64,000 bases of DNA from Sebastes aleutianus (GCA_916700875.1 CAKAKS010000062.1:1187009-1251008); one strand, 5' to 3'. Counted from the first letter of the stretch, positions 33,467 through 45,289 are shown. Notes: a model not told the origin generated them from the sequence alone. A program made the numbers and translations.

Positions 33467-34215
33467 AGAAGCGATACTTCGGTACCAAGCCCATGCTAAA
33501 ATTCTGAAAACGTGACGGTACTCATTTTTTAACAGTACTACAGGAACCATATACCGTCAAACCTGTGTTGAAATGGACAGGACGAGAGCTAGTTAATGTT
33601 AGCTGTTAGCGCCGTGCAGGACTAACCCGCTGCTAACAGCTAACGTTAACTAGCTCTCATCCTGCCGATTCCAAGAGGGGTCGGCAGGATGAAGACATCG
33701 ATATTAGAGAGAGAATTAGGGCTGTCCTCGACAAAAGACATTCTAAGTCGACTAACACTCATGCGATTTTGTCGACTAATCAATTAGTTGATTTAATGGA
33801 CAGATCTTGTAAAACTGAGTTTCTCCACAAAGAATCACATGAAAGCACCACTTTAAATCTGCTGTTTACCAGAGATGTGCTCAAAGGTTTCTTGGAAATG
33901 AGTCATTCAGCATGAAAAAGCATAAAAAAATGACTAATCGACAAAAGAAATCTTAGTAGACTGAGACCTAAAAGACAGATTAGTCCACTAATGGATTAAG
34001 AGGGGGCAGCCCTAGAGAGAATTAGGACCTGTTGAACTTCCGAACAAAAAACAGAATGCAAACGCTAATAAAGGAGTGGATGTTGAAGTACATGGGATTG
34101 ATTTTTTTTTACTTTTGTTTTTTACTCAGGTATCAAGTTGGTATCGAGAATCTGGGAATCTCACAGATATTGGTATCGACCACTAAATTTCTAGTATAGT
34201 GACATCCATACTCCC
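33467..34215 (+). mobile_element. Dispersed MITE family A, copy 1, carrying a nested hAT MITE
   Basis: It is paralogous to 38407-39676: 'ccaaaattctgaaaacg'-type left end, an internal inverted repeat ('gctagttaatgttagctgtt' against 'aacagctaacgttaactagc'), and right end 'tagtatagtgacatcc'. Family C copy 1 is inserted at 33717-34014. The terminal TAGGGATAC-like sequence is decayed here, so limits are approximate. Confidence 0.75.
33717..34014 (+). mobile_element. hAT-type MITE family C, intact copy with perfect 8-bp duplication
   Basis: GAGAGAAT is present at 33709-33716 and 34015-34022. The ends TAGGGCTG and CAGCCCTA are perfect 8-base inverted repeats, and the subterminal 'gtcgactaa' repeats point both ways. 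At 298 bp it is non-autonomous. It is the reference copy for the damaged copies at 10670 and 35022. Confidence 0.93.
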
Positions 34216-34785
34216 ATCTACACTCCCAGGCTTCACTTTTGGTGTAAATCTGAATAAATACTGGAGGGAAAGATCCTCTCGTCATCCATTCCACCAGCTA
34301 TATAGATTGGGAGCAAAGGGGTCACTGAGGCAAGTCGTCCCCTCTTTTCTTGGTAAATGGGGTGTAAAACCGGCCTGGTGCTGAGAGTGGCTGTAGCCCA
34401 GAAGGAGATGATTATCTGGGGCTAATTTCACCCACAGTGGGGCTCTGAGTATCCCTTAAGGATCATATAAGGTCCTTATAGACGCTGTATAGTACTGGAG
34501 GTGTCCCTAAAGTGCTTTAACAAGACGATCATGTGGGCTTCATCCTCCCTCAGTGGATAACGTGGTGTTTTCTTCTCGTACATTTTGGCTGAGAAGGAAC
34601 AAGAAGTTCCACATTGATGTGATAAAAACACCACTGGACCTCATTCAAAGACCGTAAACATGGAAAACACTAAATATAATTATGATGCACTCAGAGAACT
34701 GGTTCACGTGCTGTGTGGAGCCTGAACACTGTTTCTAATAGAGCCTGGGCCAAGGCCTGAGAGTATATTACAGCTGCTTATAACC
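34216..34785. other. No gene seen
   Basis: Ordinary sequence between two nested repeat clusters. Confidence 0.4.
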
Positions 34786-35281
34786 AGTGAAGGGAAAGTT
34801 ACTTGAACAATGGAATTACACATTCAAAAAGTAATTATACTTAAGACTTAAAAGCTTAATAAAGAAAAAAATCTGGTGGTCCTCTGTAGCCCGCTCCTCA
34901 GCTCAGTTTAAAATGACCCAGATCTTCCCCATCCATGGACCCATAGAGCTAGCGCACTAGCATTTCCTTTAACCCCGCCTCCAAACCGCTCGCTTTCACT
35001 CACATGAACGAAGGAAAATAATAGGGCTGTCCTCAAACAATGAAATTCTTAGTCGACCAACACTCGTTTTTGTTGACTAAGTGATTAGTTGATTTACGTA
35101 AAAGATCTGTCCTCAAAGAATCATACAAAAGCTACTTTAAATCTGGTATTACCAGAGGTGTGCTCATAGGTTTCTTGGAAATAAGTCAATCAGTATGAAA
35201 AAGCATTAAAAACGACTAATTGAATAAAGAAATCTTAGTAGACTAAGACCAAAATGACCGATTAGTCGACTAATGGACTAA

Positions 35282-36108
35282 TGCCGAGTACACACTACAC
35301 GAGAATCAAGCTGATTTTGGGCCCGATTCCCCCCCTCCTGACAATCGTCAGCTAAGCCCCTATGTTTTGATGGATCTAAAGATGATCTTTCCAGATGTTC
35401 CTGTGGTGTGAGGTATGTTTAAGAGTGTTTTTACATCCCCCGATCAGCTCAGAAGTCCATCCCGGCTGCACCGATTTCAAATCGTAAATAATAAACATGT
35501 TCAATATTTACGATGGGATATCCTGTTGTGTGTGGGGAACCCCGAAGACAGCCGATGACGCAGTCAGGTGGGAAAGAACGACAGCCAATTGGGAACCAAG
35601 TTGACTGAAGAAGGAAGGACAACCACCGCCGTCATGGCGGCCACGGCTAATGCATGGGCTATTGCAAAACGCAAAGTATAAAGTAGCAGTAAGACGGACC
35701 TCAGAAATGGAGGACCAACTTAATGATTTGTGGCAACAACACAAGTTTTTATTGAACAAGTCTCCATGACTTCATATATTATTTTTCTTTGTAAATTTTC
35801 AGTACAAACTAGTGTAAAACCTAACATCGCTAATTCTTCCTTACCGTCGTCCGCCATGTTTGTTTACACTAAATTCACGTTTGATCGCGACAGATTTTGC
35901 CAGATTTCCATTTTTTTAGACGTAACTCTTGTTGTTTATGAGTGAATCTGTTAGTGTGTGGTGTGCTGTTTGGGCCAAATCGTTGCTCTCCACACACTAT
36001 AAGAACAAAACTGTTAAATTTAACATAACATCTCATCATGTGTGGGGTCTCTCACATTTTACACATCTATTAAGATTTGATCTTTAATCTTTTAGTGTGG
36101 GCCAGCCT
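35282..36108. mobile_element. TAA-type (PIF/Harbinger-like) MITE nested in family C
   Basis: TAA precedes the left end (35279-35281) and follows the right end (36109-36111). The left end TGCCGAGTACACACTACACG and the reverse complement of the right end, AGGCTGGCCCACACTAAAAG, are imperfect inverted repeats. Removing the element joins the family C sequence with one TAA. It is 827 bp with no transposase seen. Confidence 0.8.
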
Positions 36109-36111
36109 TAA

Positions 36112-36553
36112 AGGTCCCATATCGTGTTCATTTTCAGGTTCATACTTGTATTTTGTGTTTCTACTAGAACATGTTTACATGCTGTAATGTTCAAAAACCC
36201 TTTATTTTCCTCGTACTGTCGGCCTGATTGCGTTGCTAGGCAACAGCTTGGGTCCATGTGTACTTCCTGTCTGCTGGTGACATTCACATACACTGCAACC
36301 AGGAATAAACTGGGACACATTTAGAATGTTTATGTTTAAATATGTGTAAAGGGTCTAAATATTGTAGATTCGTGACATCACAAATGGACAGAAATGCTGA
36401 CAGCTTGTTTAAAATGCAGAGTTTCTGAATATGGGCTGTGTGTATTTCCCTGTGGATTGAGTGTTTCGATACTTTCACAGTATTTATAAAGAACTTAAGC
36501 CTGCTTTATAATAAAAAAACATGAAAATCTCACTTTTTTATAATATGGGACCT
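36112..36553. mobile_element. TTAA-type (piggyBac-like) MITE family J, nested at the end of another MITE
   Basis: TTAA flanks both sides (36108-36111 and 36554-36557). The ends AGGTCCCATAT and ATATGGGACCT are perfect 11-base inverted repeats. The 442-bp element inserted exactly at the junction of the TAA-type MITE and its target, using a TTAA made by that junction. It is non-autonomous. Confidence 0.93.
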
Positions 36554-37109
36554 TTAAGACGGGGCAGCCCTTGAAAATAACTCTTGATTCAGCTGATAGT
36601 GCATTTTACAACTTGTACTACCTAATGGTTTAAATAAGGGCTATTCAAGGGTTCGTACTGAGAAGTTGATTTAACTAAAAAGAAAATAATCCGTTGATTC
36701 ATAGAAGTCTCTTTCACAGTGCAAGTATATAGGGAAAAGTCTGGCATCACGTGACAGACACGGAAGTTGTGATTCAACGGTTTGGCCACTATAACAAATT
36801 GCCCTAAAAGCCCGGCGCTCTTCCTGGAGGCTTGGTTTTGACAGGGAAGAAGAATGCATGAAATTAAAAAAAGATGCTATCTCTGGTACTGCTGCCTCCC
36901 CACACCTCCTGCCCCTGCACCGAGCCAAAGACCCTCCATCAAACTCCCCCTATGACAGCCAACAAGCTGACCCCCACATGTAGAAGTAACAGACTGCGAC
37001 TGGCATTTAGCAACTGCAATGTATAATTAATGCAACAAATTGTAATCCTTTACACTACTTATTACTGGGAAAAAGTAAGCACATTACTAAGTAATGCTGC
37101 CCAACACAG

Positions 37110-38405
37110 CTCAACCAGCGAGCCTTGAATAACCCCCACACACTCTGTCTGTGTCAAACACATGCACACTAAAAGGCAACCTGTGTGATAATGTGTAACA
37201 ACGTGTGTTAAGTACGTTTGCTAGGGTCATTAGTGTACACCAGATGAAAGCTGAGCATCGGCGGGCCTATCAGCTTACATGAAAATGAATATGTGTCACA
37301 GAAACTCTGTCATGTGACATTTTGTCTTCCTCCACCCCTCCTCCCTCCTCCCTCTCTCTGTCTGCTTTTCATTCCGCCTGTAGCCTCCTAATGCTCAAGT
37401 GAGGTAATGCTTTTTTTTTTGAGAACGTACCGAGTAACCCCTCTCAGTGTGTGTGTATCTTTGCATATGTATGTATGCATATACACACACTGTATATGTC
37501 TGTGCATGCATAAGTGTGTGTGTGTGTGTGTGTGTGTGTTTCTCCTGTGGGCCCGGAGCGACTCGGAGTACTGAGCAGTGGGCTGTTTCAGGCTGCGGTC
37601 TAAGTTCAATAAGCCAGGTTTGACATATGCTAGCATTCTGTACAAACAGTGTCCAGTGGTCGGCCCTGCACTCTAACCTGCTATTATGACTGCTGTGTGT
37701 GTTCCTGTTACAGAAAGAGCAAAGGAAGAGAAAGAAAAACAGAGCGAGAGATGGCAAAAATACAGTGAAACCCGGAGAGGATAGCGTGATCGCCCAGACT
37801 TCAATATGTTACAATGTTGTTCCATAACAATTTAAATCTAAATACATGTCAGGGTAAAGCAAAGTAAATCAGCCTAGGACCAGCAGGTGGCCCCATACAA
37901 CAACGGGGGGTGATCACAGGTAGAGAGGCAACCACACCTGAGGTTGGTTTTGTCTGCTCAGAGTGCATCGTGGGTGAAGTCTCTCCAGAATGTGACCTTC
38001 ACTGATGCTTCGGAAACCAGACTTAAAGAAAATGACCCGTTCTTATCCACACGCTCACGATCTAATTAGCTGTTATGGAAAAACAGTCTTGGATCTTTTT
38101 CACCAAAATGGAAAAAGCGGATTGGTTTAGTGGTCTGAGGAACCGGCGATGATGTTAATCCGGAGTATTAACTGTTATTTGCTGTGCTGCGCTCTAATCT
38201 AATTGGCCAGCGAAGGCCATCAGATAAAGGCCCGTCCTGTGTGCTGTCCACATCCTGTGAGTCGGTGTCCGTCTGCCCACCATCCTACAGTACCTGCCTG
38301 CCTCTCTATTCGACCCATTCCACTAACTTACTGCCCACCTAACATACTGTTTGTTTAACAAACGTCCTGCCTTCTAAATCGACAGCCTCTTCCCTACATT
38401 GTAAT
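37110..38405. other. No gene supported
   Basis: Ordinary sequence with a (GT)13 run at 37514-37539. The 120-aa minus-strand frame at 37395-37757 runs through this microsatellite. Confidence 0.4.
37514..37539. repeat. (GT)13 microsatellite
   Basis: An uninterrupted run of GT dinucleotides. Confidence 0.97.
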
Positions 38406-38406
38406 T

Positions 38407-39676
38407 TAGGGATACTTTAGTACCAAGTCGATGCCAAAATTCTGAAAACGCAACAGTACTCATTTTTCTACAGTAGGCTACTGCAGACAAAGAACAAATA
38501 TTGCCAAGAAGTGAAAGTCAATTGTTAGTTCCATTGAAACATCAGCGCCCAGCAGCAGAGCTACACTTTCACCATTTTGGACTGAAAGCGACTACCAGAC
38601 GCCAGTAAAACGCCCGCCTAAAAAGTGACGTAAAAAGTAAAACTAAATGATTTCTAATCTGTTGTCACATTCTACTGAAATGGCCTGTGTTGAACAATAC
38701 AAATATTATTAATAGAATAAGCGTTCCGTCCCAGGGACACATGATATGTGTTTGGGACACTGAAACTCACTGTCGACACATCCAGGGGCTGCACCATATT
38801 TTTACCTGATACTGTTACATTATGAACAACAAATCCATGTTGAAATCGGCAGGAACGTTAGCTGTTAGCTCTGTGCAGGACTGTGCTGCTTAACGGCTGC
38901 TAACAGCTAACGTTAGCTAGCTCTCATCCTGCTGATTTCAACACAGGAGGTGCTATTGATTTACATCATGAGGAGTTCAGGCTCTATTCAGTAAAAATGA
39001 AGGGGCGAAGGTAAATTCTAATATTGTTAGGGATGTCAAAGTTAACGCATTAACACAAAGTTGTTTTAACTCCAAAACTCAAACTAATTTCTTTAACGCA
39101 TTAACGCAATCAATCTTTGGAAGGTTGTAGCGGTCTCAGTTTTACAGCTAGATACTGGCATCATATGAAACTAGAAAACCATCAGGAATCCATCGGTACC
39201 AACCATGTCATGCTAACTTGTTGCAAAGGGGGTTAAGTAACGCTTGAAACTTACGCTAAATTTCACATTGTTTTGTGTTGTTAGTTGATTTCCAATAATA
39301 AATATACTGTATGCATACATTTGCAAAAAACAAGCATAATTGCCCACTCTCATGTTGATAAGAGTATTAAATACTTGACAAATCTCCCTTTAAGGTTCAT
39401 TTTGAACAGATACAAAAACTGTGTGATTAATTTCCGATTAATAGCGATGAACTATTTGAATGGATTGACAGCCCGTGTTCAAATGTAATCTTGTAAAATG
39501 TAGTTTTTGGTGAGAAAATTAAATAAATCCAGTTGTTTGAGGGAGATATTGAAGTACATAGGATTTATTGTTTTATTTGTCTTTTTTTTACTATGGTACC
39601 AAATTGGTATGGAGAATGGTGGACTCTCACTGTTGTTGGTATCAGCTACTAAATGTCTGGTATGGTGACATCCCCA
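38407..39676 (+). mobile_element. Dispersed MITE family A, copy 2, carrying a nested family B copy
   Basis: The left end is TAGGGATACTTTAGTACCAA and the right end 'ctggtatggtgacatcccc'. The internal inverted repeat 'cgttagctgttagct'/'aacagctaacgttagct' matches copy 1. Imperfect flanking octamers (ATTGTAAT, ATTACAAC) could be a decayed duplication. A family B element is inserted at about 39028-39475. Confidence 0.75.
39028..39475 (+). mobile_element. hAT-like MITE family B, internally deleted copy nested in family A
   Basis: The left end TAGGGATGTCAAAGTTAACG and right end 'ggattgacagcccg' match the family termini. The central part present in the other copies ('gacatgcccactttatgat' region) is missing between about 39245 and 39270. 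The flanks rejoin family A sequence. Confidence 0.82.
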
Positions 39677-39679
39677 TTA

Positions 39680-41038
39680 CAACCTGCCTCTCACTTACTG
39701 ACTAGCAGACATCAGCTCCACTCTGCAGCTCTGTACGGGAGAACCATCACTACGACCGAGTGTCAGCCTGCTCGTCTGCCAGCTTGCTGCTCCCATAAAG
39801 ACGTAGGAATGAGGGACCAATCTCATTAGGGGAAGATTACGCCAAATCTGTTTGCCGTCCCACCACCGCTGCAGCTGCAGCTGCTGCTGCTGCCGAGCTA
39901 TGATGAGTGGTAATGCTACTGTCAGGGTATTGTACCAGCTAACACGTGCACACACAAACACACCCACTTTCCACACAATCTAAGCTGTTATGAGATACTA
40001 ATCACCGCTGTCATTGGCTTGGAGTGGGAGAGTTAGCGGTGGCCTGACCGAGTATGTGTGTGTGTGTTGTCTTTGTTCTACTGTATGCTCCAAGCCCACA
40101 AACAAGTCCCAAAACACCCAAGAGAGATGAGTAACAGACCGAAGGCACAACCCCAACTGCTCTAATGTTATGAGAGGGAGGGAGAAAAAAAGCAACAAGT
40201 GAGCGAGAGACTGAACTAGGGAGGGATGGAGGGAGGGAAGGAGGGAGAAAGGGAAACACGTGAGGAGGTTAAATGTAACAGAGGGTTTATTGTTTGTGGT
40301 TCTTTGGGGAGGGAGCGAAAGCGAGCGAAGGAGGGAAAGGGAGCAGGATGAGGGGAGGAGACGAGGAGGAGGAGGAGGAGGAGGAGGGAGACAGTGGGAA
40401 CGGCGCGTTGGCAGAGGCCAGAATGTCAGGCAGACCTGCAGACTGAGGCCTCCCCACCAAATAAGCAGCGCTGTAATCAGGCTAATGCTGCTCAGGAGAC
40501 GGCCAGCAACACTGGAAACCAAACTGCTATGGCACAAGATTAAACACTGCAATAAGGAGGCTTTCCACATTCAGGTCGCCCACAGACTACACACACACAC
40601 ACACACTAGCATGTGTGCCAGGCCATGCGGCAGACGTTTGGTCCTGGATAGCCATCTCACCCAAACTCGGACGTTTCAGACGCACAGGCGGGAAGAATGT
40701 TGAGAATAAAAATAAATATTTCTAAGTTTTGGAAACACACCTATTTGTTTACTTGCTTTGTTCAACTATCGGCCTACCAACACCTTTAAAGCTCACTAAT
40801 TCACTTGTTGCATCTCATTTTTTTTAATTCATATACAAGTAGAAATGTAAAAATTACATGTCGTGTTTTTTACGCCGAGTTCCGTTAAGAAATAGATCAA
40901 TAATATGAATAGAAATGAGATAGGGGTCTTTTGGACAGAGCCAGGCTAGCTGTTTCTCCCTGTTTCCAGCCTTTATGCTGAGCTACATGTAGCCTATTTG
41001 ACTCGTGGCTCTAGCTACATACTTGACCCACAGATATG
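39680..41038. other. No gene supported
   Basis: A purine-rich GGA tract at 40370-40390 and A/T-rich sequence after 40700. The frames at 39998-40570 (190 aa, minus) and 40260-40703 (147 aa, plus) overlap each other on opposite strands and reflect the purine skew. Confidence 0.4.
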
Positions 41039-41041
41039 ACG

Positions 41042-41258
41042 AGGGCTGTACTGAATATCCCAAAGCTTCATTCATAACGTTGATATTCAGATACTAAACC
41101 AACATGAGAATTTTGCGCAGCTTTTTTTTTTTTGCACGTCTATTCATTGTGTTTAAACCCAGTATTCCTGCACAGTTGCAGAAAAAAAATCCGGCTACAC
41201 TAATAATATTAGTATTATACTATTTATAGAAGTAGATTGCAGTGATGGCTACGTGGTA
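41042..41258 (+). mobile_element. Dispersed repeat family X, copy 2
   Basis: It matches 6044-6255 ('agggctgtac', 'gcttcat', 'tttttgcacgtct', 'cggctacactaat'). Confidence 0.65.
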
Positions 41259-41355
41259 GAGATGTGCGGGTCGACCCACGGCTCACAGGTCAGGCGGATT
41301 TCGGGTAAGCTTACTTGAAAATATCACGGGTTTGGTTGGACGGGTGACAAAGCAC

Positions 41356-41393
41356 TGTTTCTGAGTAAGTTATTAATAACTTACTCAGAAACA
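41356..41393. repeat. 38-bp perfect palindrome
   Basis: The arm TGTTTCTGAGTAAGTTATT (41356-41374) is followed with no spacer by its exact reverse complement (41375-41393). A cruciform or hairpin is possible. It lies just after a segment with 'gatgtgcgggtcgaccc' that looks like another hAT-type terminus (41269-41285). Confidence 0.95.
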
Positions 41394-41560
41394 TTGTGTG
41401 CAATGATCCACCTTCCACCTTCTCTGCCTCTCTCTCTCTCAAACACACAGCGAGCGCCGCAGCGCTCAGTCTGCACCTTCATTTATTTACAGTATGTTGA
41501 CAAAACAGATGAGTTATATTCATTAAAGAAAATGTATTTAATAAAAAATAGAAAGACTAA

Positions 41561-41953
41561 AGGCATTTACACACCGGGGGCGTGGCGATTAAACAACATG
41601 AAAATGCAAAATACTTGCCTGCGAATATTATATGTCTTGGGCTTTTATTGTGAAAGGTAAGAATGGAAGGAGTGGATCTGGTCTGTGCTGCCTTTGTCGA
41701 GGTTGAAAGGAGTAATACGTCTTAGTTTGGATTACGGAGCCTCTATGTTGTTGTTTCATAAATATAGCTGCATCTCAACCTGTTCCGCACAAAGTGATCG
41801 GTTGATGTCTTTATTTGTGGTGCAACAGCTCCGAAAAATCTACCTTGTTCCAAAAAAAAAGTATGTTGCTTTTTGGTCACGTAATAACGTCATTCTGTGT
41901 GAAAGTATCCATGACAACATGACGTTATCTGCCCTGCCTGTGTGTGTAGGCCT
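41561..41953 (+). mobile_element. TAA-flanked MITE family D, reference copy
   Basis: TAA lies at 41558-41560 and 41954-41956. The left end AGGCATTTACACACC and the reverse complement of the right end, AGGCCTACACACACA, are imperfect inverted repeats. At 393 bp there is no transposase. It is the uninterrupted version of the copy at 10931. Confidence 0.86.
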
Positions 41954-41959
41954 TAACCC

Positions 41960-43755
41960 ATTTAATCCCATGAATCACTTCATTTAAGTTCTTTTAAGGT
42001 GATGATGCCATCAAATATGATGGCAGACATTTGAAGCTTCATTCGAAAGACCTCAATTGAAGCTTTGAATGTCAAAAATGACATTGGATACAACCCTAGA
42101 TATGACTTTCAGCAAGTGAGCAACTAAGCAAAATGTCAAAATATTCTTTTTAAAAAGTGAGAAAAAAAATAGCCTAGGGCAGGTTAAGTAACAAAAAATA
42201 AAATTATTATTATTATTATGAGAGAGAACGCTATCTTCCAGTAAAGTCAATACAAACCATGTCAAATCAAATCCTCCTGGCAGCTTTGGTTCGTATTGCC
42301 TTTAATGGTAGACGCCTCTCTTTGTTGGAATTAGTTTGAAAGTGTTTTTGATGCATGACAAGGTCAAGGTCCCCTTACTAGCTTATTTGGAGCTTTCAAC
42401 CTCATCTCAAGGTCTTCATCAGCAGATGGAACTGGCTGGTTTTTGTGGGTTACTTTATGTCCGCCTGACATTTTTTTGCCACCTTAAAATTCACTAAGAC
42501 ACAAAAAGAAAGAAAGTATTTAAATGTCCTGGTTGTGTGTGATGGTCCTAGAAAGCGAGACACACATATGCACACACTCCCCCCTCAGCAGCAGGAAGAC
42601 AAGCAGCAGATAATGATCTGTGTAGGGCCCCGAGTGGTCCCTCTTTCCCTCCGTCTCTCTCACTAACTCTTGCACTTACTCGCTTTCTCTCTCAGTCTTT
42701 GACAGATTTCAAGTAAATACCAGCAAACAAGCAATTATTTCTGGCAGCCCGGGCCCCTTCTCTCTTCCAAAAGACATGGAGCAGAGGGAGAGGGGGTGGA
42801 TGAAATCACCCTAACAGATGTGATTTAAATCAATATTACATTATATGTGCCTTTATTTATTTAAAAAAAAAAGAAAAAGAAAGTAACACAGGGAACCAAA
42901 CCAAAACGGGCCCTGTGATGACTGCTGCCCTTCACTTGACGGAATAATTGCTTTTAATACATGAGGGTTTTTTTATACTTTAATTTCCTTTTACCCCCTG
43001 CTTGTCCTTCTTCTGTGTTCCTCCAGGTCTGAGCAATCCCCCCGATGTTAAAATAATATCAGGGAGGAAAAAAAAAATCATCCGAGCTGTCAAACGTAGA
43101 GTTTTAACACAAACCATCTGGTGGAACGATGGAGGTAAACAGGCGCAACGCAGAACTGGGCTGGGAGGAAGAGGAGGGGTTGAGAGGGAGGAGAATAGAA
43201 GCTTGAGAGGGGAGATGGGGTGAGATAACGGAGGAGGAGTTGGAGTAACGGGAGACGGAGGTGGTAGGGGAGAGAAAAAGTGGAGAATTTGGATGCGAGA
43301 GAGGGGAAAGGTGGAGGATGAAGAGGAGGAGGCGGAGAGACGGATGATTGGGAGGGTTGGGGGGGGTGGGAGGGGGGTGACAAAAAATGGAGTCTGGGAA
43401 CAAATTAAGGTGTTGTAGTCGAGACTTGACAGAAGGAGAGGAGGAGTGGGAGCTTCAAACACTCTTCTGTGTTGTATCCATTATTACAGAATACGGGACA
43501 ATAGGAGGGCTTCATTCCAAAATGATGAAGAACCATTCACAATTTAAAAAGTTAGCTCACAGTAATTGTAACACGGTTCCAAAATATGTCTAATTAAAAT
43601 TGCATCAGGACGTGTGGAGCTTATTTATTGATTTTCATTGCATTTACATTTCAAGCATTTGGCTTAGAGCATGTACCGCAAAACTTTGGATTGTGTTGAC
43701 ATTTTTCAACATTCAGTGTTAATGTTGAAGACCATTACTACAATTAATAGATATT
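41960..43755. other. No gene supported
   Basis: An A-rich tract lies at 42860-42885 and a strongly purine-rich tract at 43130-43385, the latter giving proline/serine-rich frames up to 160 aa on the minus strand. A short imperfect inverted repeat ('gaagcttcatt'/'tgaagcttt') near 42033 may mark an old repeat. Confidence 0.4.
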
Positions 43756-43757
43756 TT

Positions 43758-45093
43758 TAGGGCAGTCAAAGTTAACACGATAATAACGCAAATTGGTTTT
43801 AACGCCAGTAATTACCTCCGCCAAGGCCGAAGGCCTAGGAAGGAGGTTATGTTGGACGTTGGTTTGCCCGTTTGGAGGATTACTCCAAAAGTCCGTGATG
43901 GATTTGAATGACATTTTTTGGAGGGGGGGGGGCACAATGAACAATGAAAATATTGGTGGCAATCCGGATCATGGTCCGGATTCAGGAACTTATTTTAAGC
44001 ATTACGATCAGCTAGAGTATTAAGACCTCTGGGTATACAGTAACACATGCGCAGTGTAACTGATGACGCATGACCCCGCCTTCTTCCTTCAGAGAGAGAG
44101 ACAGCAGAGAGAGAGCGGGGGGATGGGGGGGGGGGGGTAACAACTGTAGAATCAGTGTTTTTTCACGTTAAACTCAGTGAAATTAAAGTTGAGTTGGACC
44201 AAAGCACACTTGGTGATGGTTGGAAAGAGTAACGACGACAGTTTAGGTGAGTTTTATTTTGTTTCTGTCCAGTTTGAATGAAGTGTTTTACGATGCTCCA
44301 CTACGTACAGCTGATCTCAACATAAACTAAAATACACGTGGATGATGGCGCAAGCTGCACAGAGAGAGGGGGGGGGGGGCTAGGTCTGCCCTCTCTGAGT
44401 GCCATTCTAGTTTCTTTAATACTTTAACACAACTTGTGATTTTTAGGTTGTAAAAGGTTGTTAAAGCTAGAGCGAGGATACTTGCATCATATGAATCCAT
44501 CGGTACCAACCATGTCATACCAGCTTGTCATGAAGGAGGCTAAATAACGTTCCAAACTTGCACTAAAATTTGGGGAGGAAAAACTGTCATGGCCATTTTC
44601 AAAGGGGTCCCTTGACCTCTGATCTCCAGATCAGTGAATGTAAATGGGTTCTATGGGTACCCACGAGTCTCCCCTTTACAGACATGCCCACTTTATGATA
44701 ATCACATGCAGTTTGGGGCAAGTCATAGTCAAGTCAGCACACTGACACACTGACAGCTGTTGTTGCCTGTTGGGCTGCAGTTTGCCATGTTATGATTGGA
44801 GCATATTGCTTTATGCTAAATGCAGTACCTGTGAGGGTTTCTGGACAATATCTGTCATTGTTTTGTGTCGTTAATTGATTTCTAATAGTAAATATATACA
44901 TACGCTTGCATAAAGCAGCATATTTGTCCACTCCCATGTTGACAAAAGTATTAATTACTTGACAAATCTCCCTTTAAGGTACATTTTGAACAGATAAAAA
45001 AAAAAGTGTTATTAATTTGTGATTAATCGCGATCAACTATGAACAATCATGCGATCAATCACGATTAAATATTTGAATCGATTGGCAGCCCTA
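43758..45093 (+). mobile_element. hAT-like MITE family B, long copy with nested insertion
   Basis: It begins TAGGGCAGTCAAAGTTAACA and ends GATTGGCAGCCCTA. The family body resumes at about 44414 with 'tttctttaatac', continuing through 'ccatcggtaccaaccatgtc', 'gacatgcccac' and 'tttgccatgttatgattgga'. The extra length is explained by an insertion at about 43806-44413. Flanking octamers do not match, so the duplication has decayed or the ends were rearranged. Confidence 0.82.
43806..44413 (+). mobile_element. Nested 'CCTCCGCCAAGG' dispersed repeat
   Basis: It begins 'gtaattacctccgccaaggc' and ends 'gccctctctgagtgccattc' where the family B sequence breaks and resumes. The left motif is one I recall as a very common fish repeat terminus. 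It includes a GAGA tract and two G runs (near 44127 and 44370). Confidence 0.65.
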
Positions 45094-45096
45094 GTT

Positions 45097-45283
45097 TAAA
45101 TGTCTTGTTTCGTCAGTCCAAAACCCAAAGATATTCCGTTTAATATGATATTAAACTGAGAAAAGCGGGAAACCTCCATATTTGAGAGGCTGAAAACAGC
45201 AGTTTCTACATTACATTAAACTAGTGGTGATTATTTTTCTGCCAAACAACTAATCAATTAGTCGACTAATCGTTGCAACTCTA
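45097..45283 (+). mobile_element. hAT-like MITE fragment
   Basis: It contains 'aaatgtcttgttt', 'ccaaaacccaaagatattc' and the end 'ctaatcaattagtcgactaa', 'tcgttgcaactcta'. This is the right half of an element type that I recall starting 'gggctgcaactaac'. The left half is absent. Confidence 0.6.
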
Positions 45284-45289
45284 ACTACA

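Larger units (their letters stand above)
35022..36572 (+). mobile_element. hAT-type MITE family C, copy 3, split by two nested MITEs
   Basis: GAAAATAA is duplicated exactly at 35014-35021 and 36573-36580. The left part 35022-35281 matches copy 1 ('tagggctgtcctc', 'gtgctcataggtttcttgga', 'gactaagacc'). The right end resumes at about 36558 with 'gacggggcagccctt'. The intervening 1.27 kb is two younger insertions. The outer duplication proves that both halves belong to one element. Confidence 0.92.
34786..37106 (+). mobile_element. Probable host repeat family K enclosing further insertions
   Basis: The left edge 'gaagggaaagttacttgaac' and right edge 'attactaagtaatgctgccc' + 'aacac' resemble the two ends of a teleost element that begins with a 'gttgggaaagttac' motif and ends in its complement. 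If so, the cluster at 35022-36572 lies inside it. No flanking duplication was recognised. Confidence 0.4.

Noticed and set aside
43808..44413. Independent transposon with its own target duplication
   Set aside because: The interruption of family B is clear but I could not find a convincing flanking duplication, so only a nested repeat is claimed.
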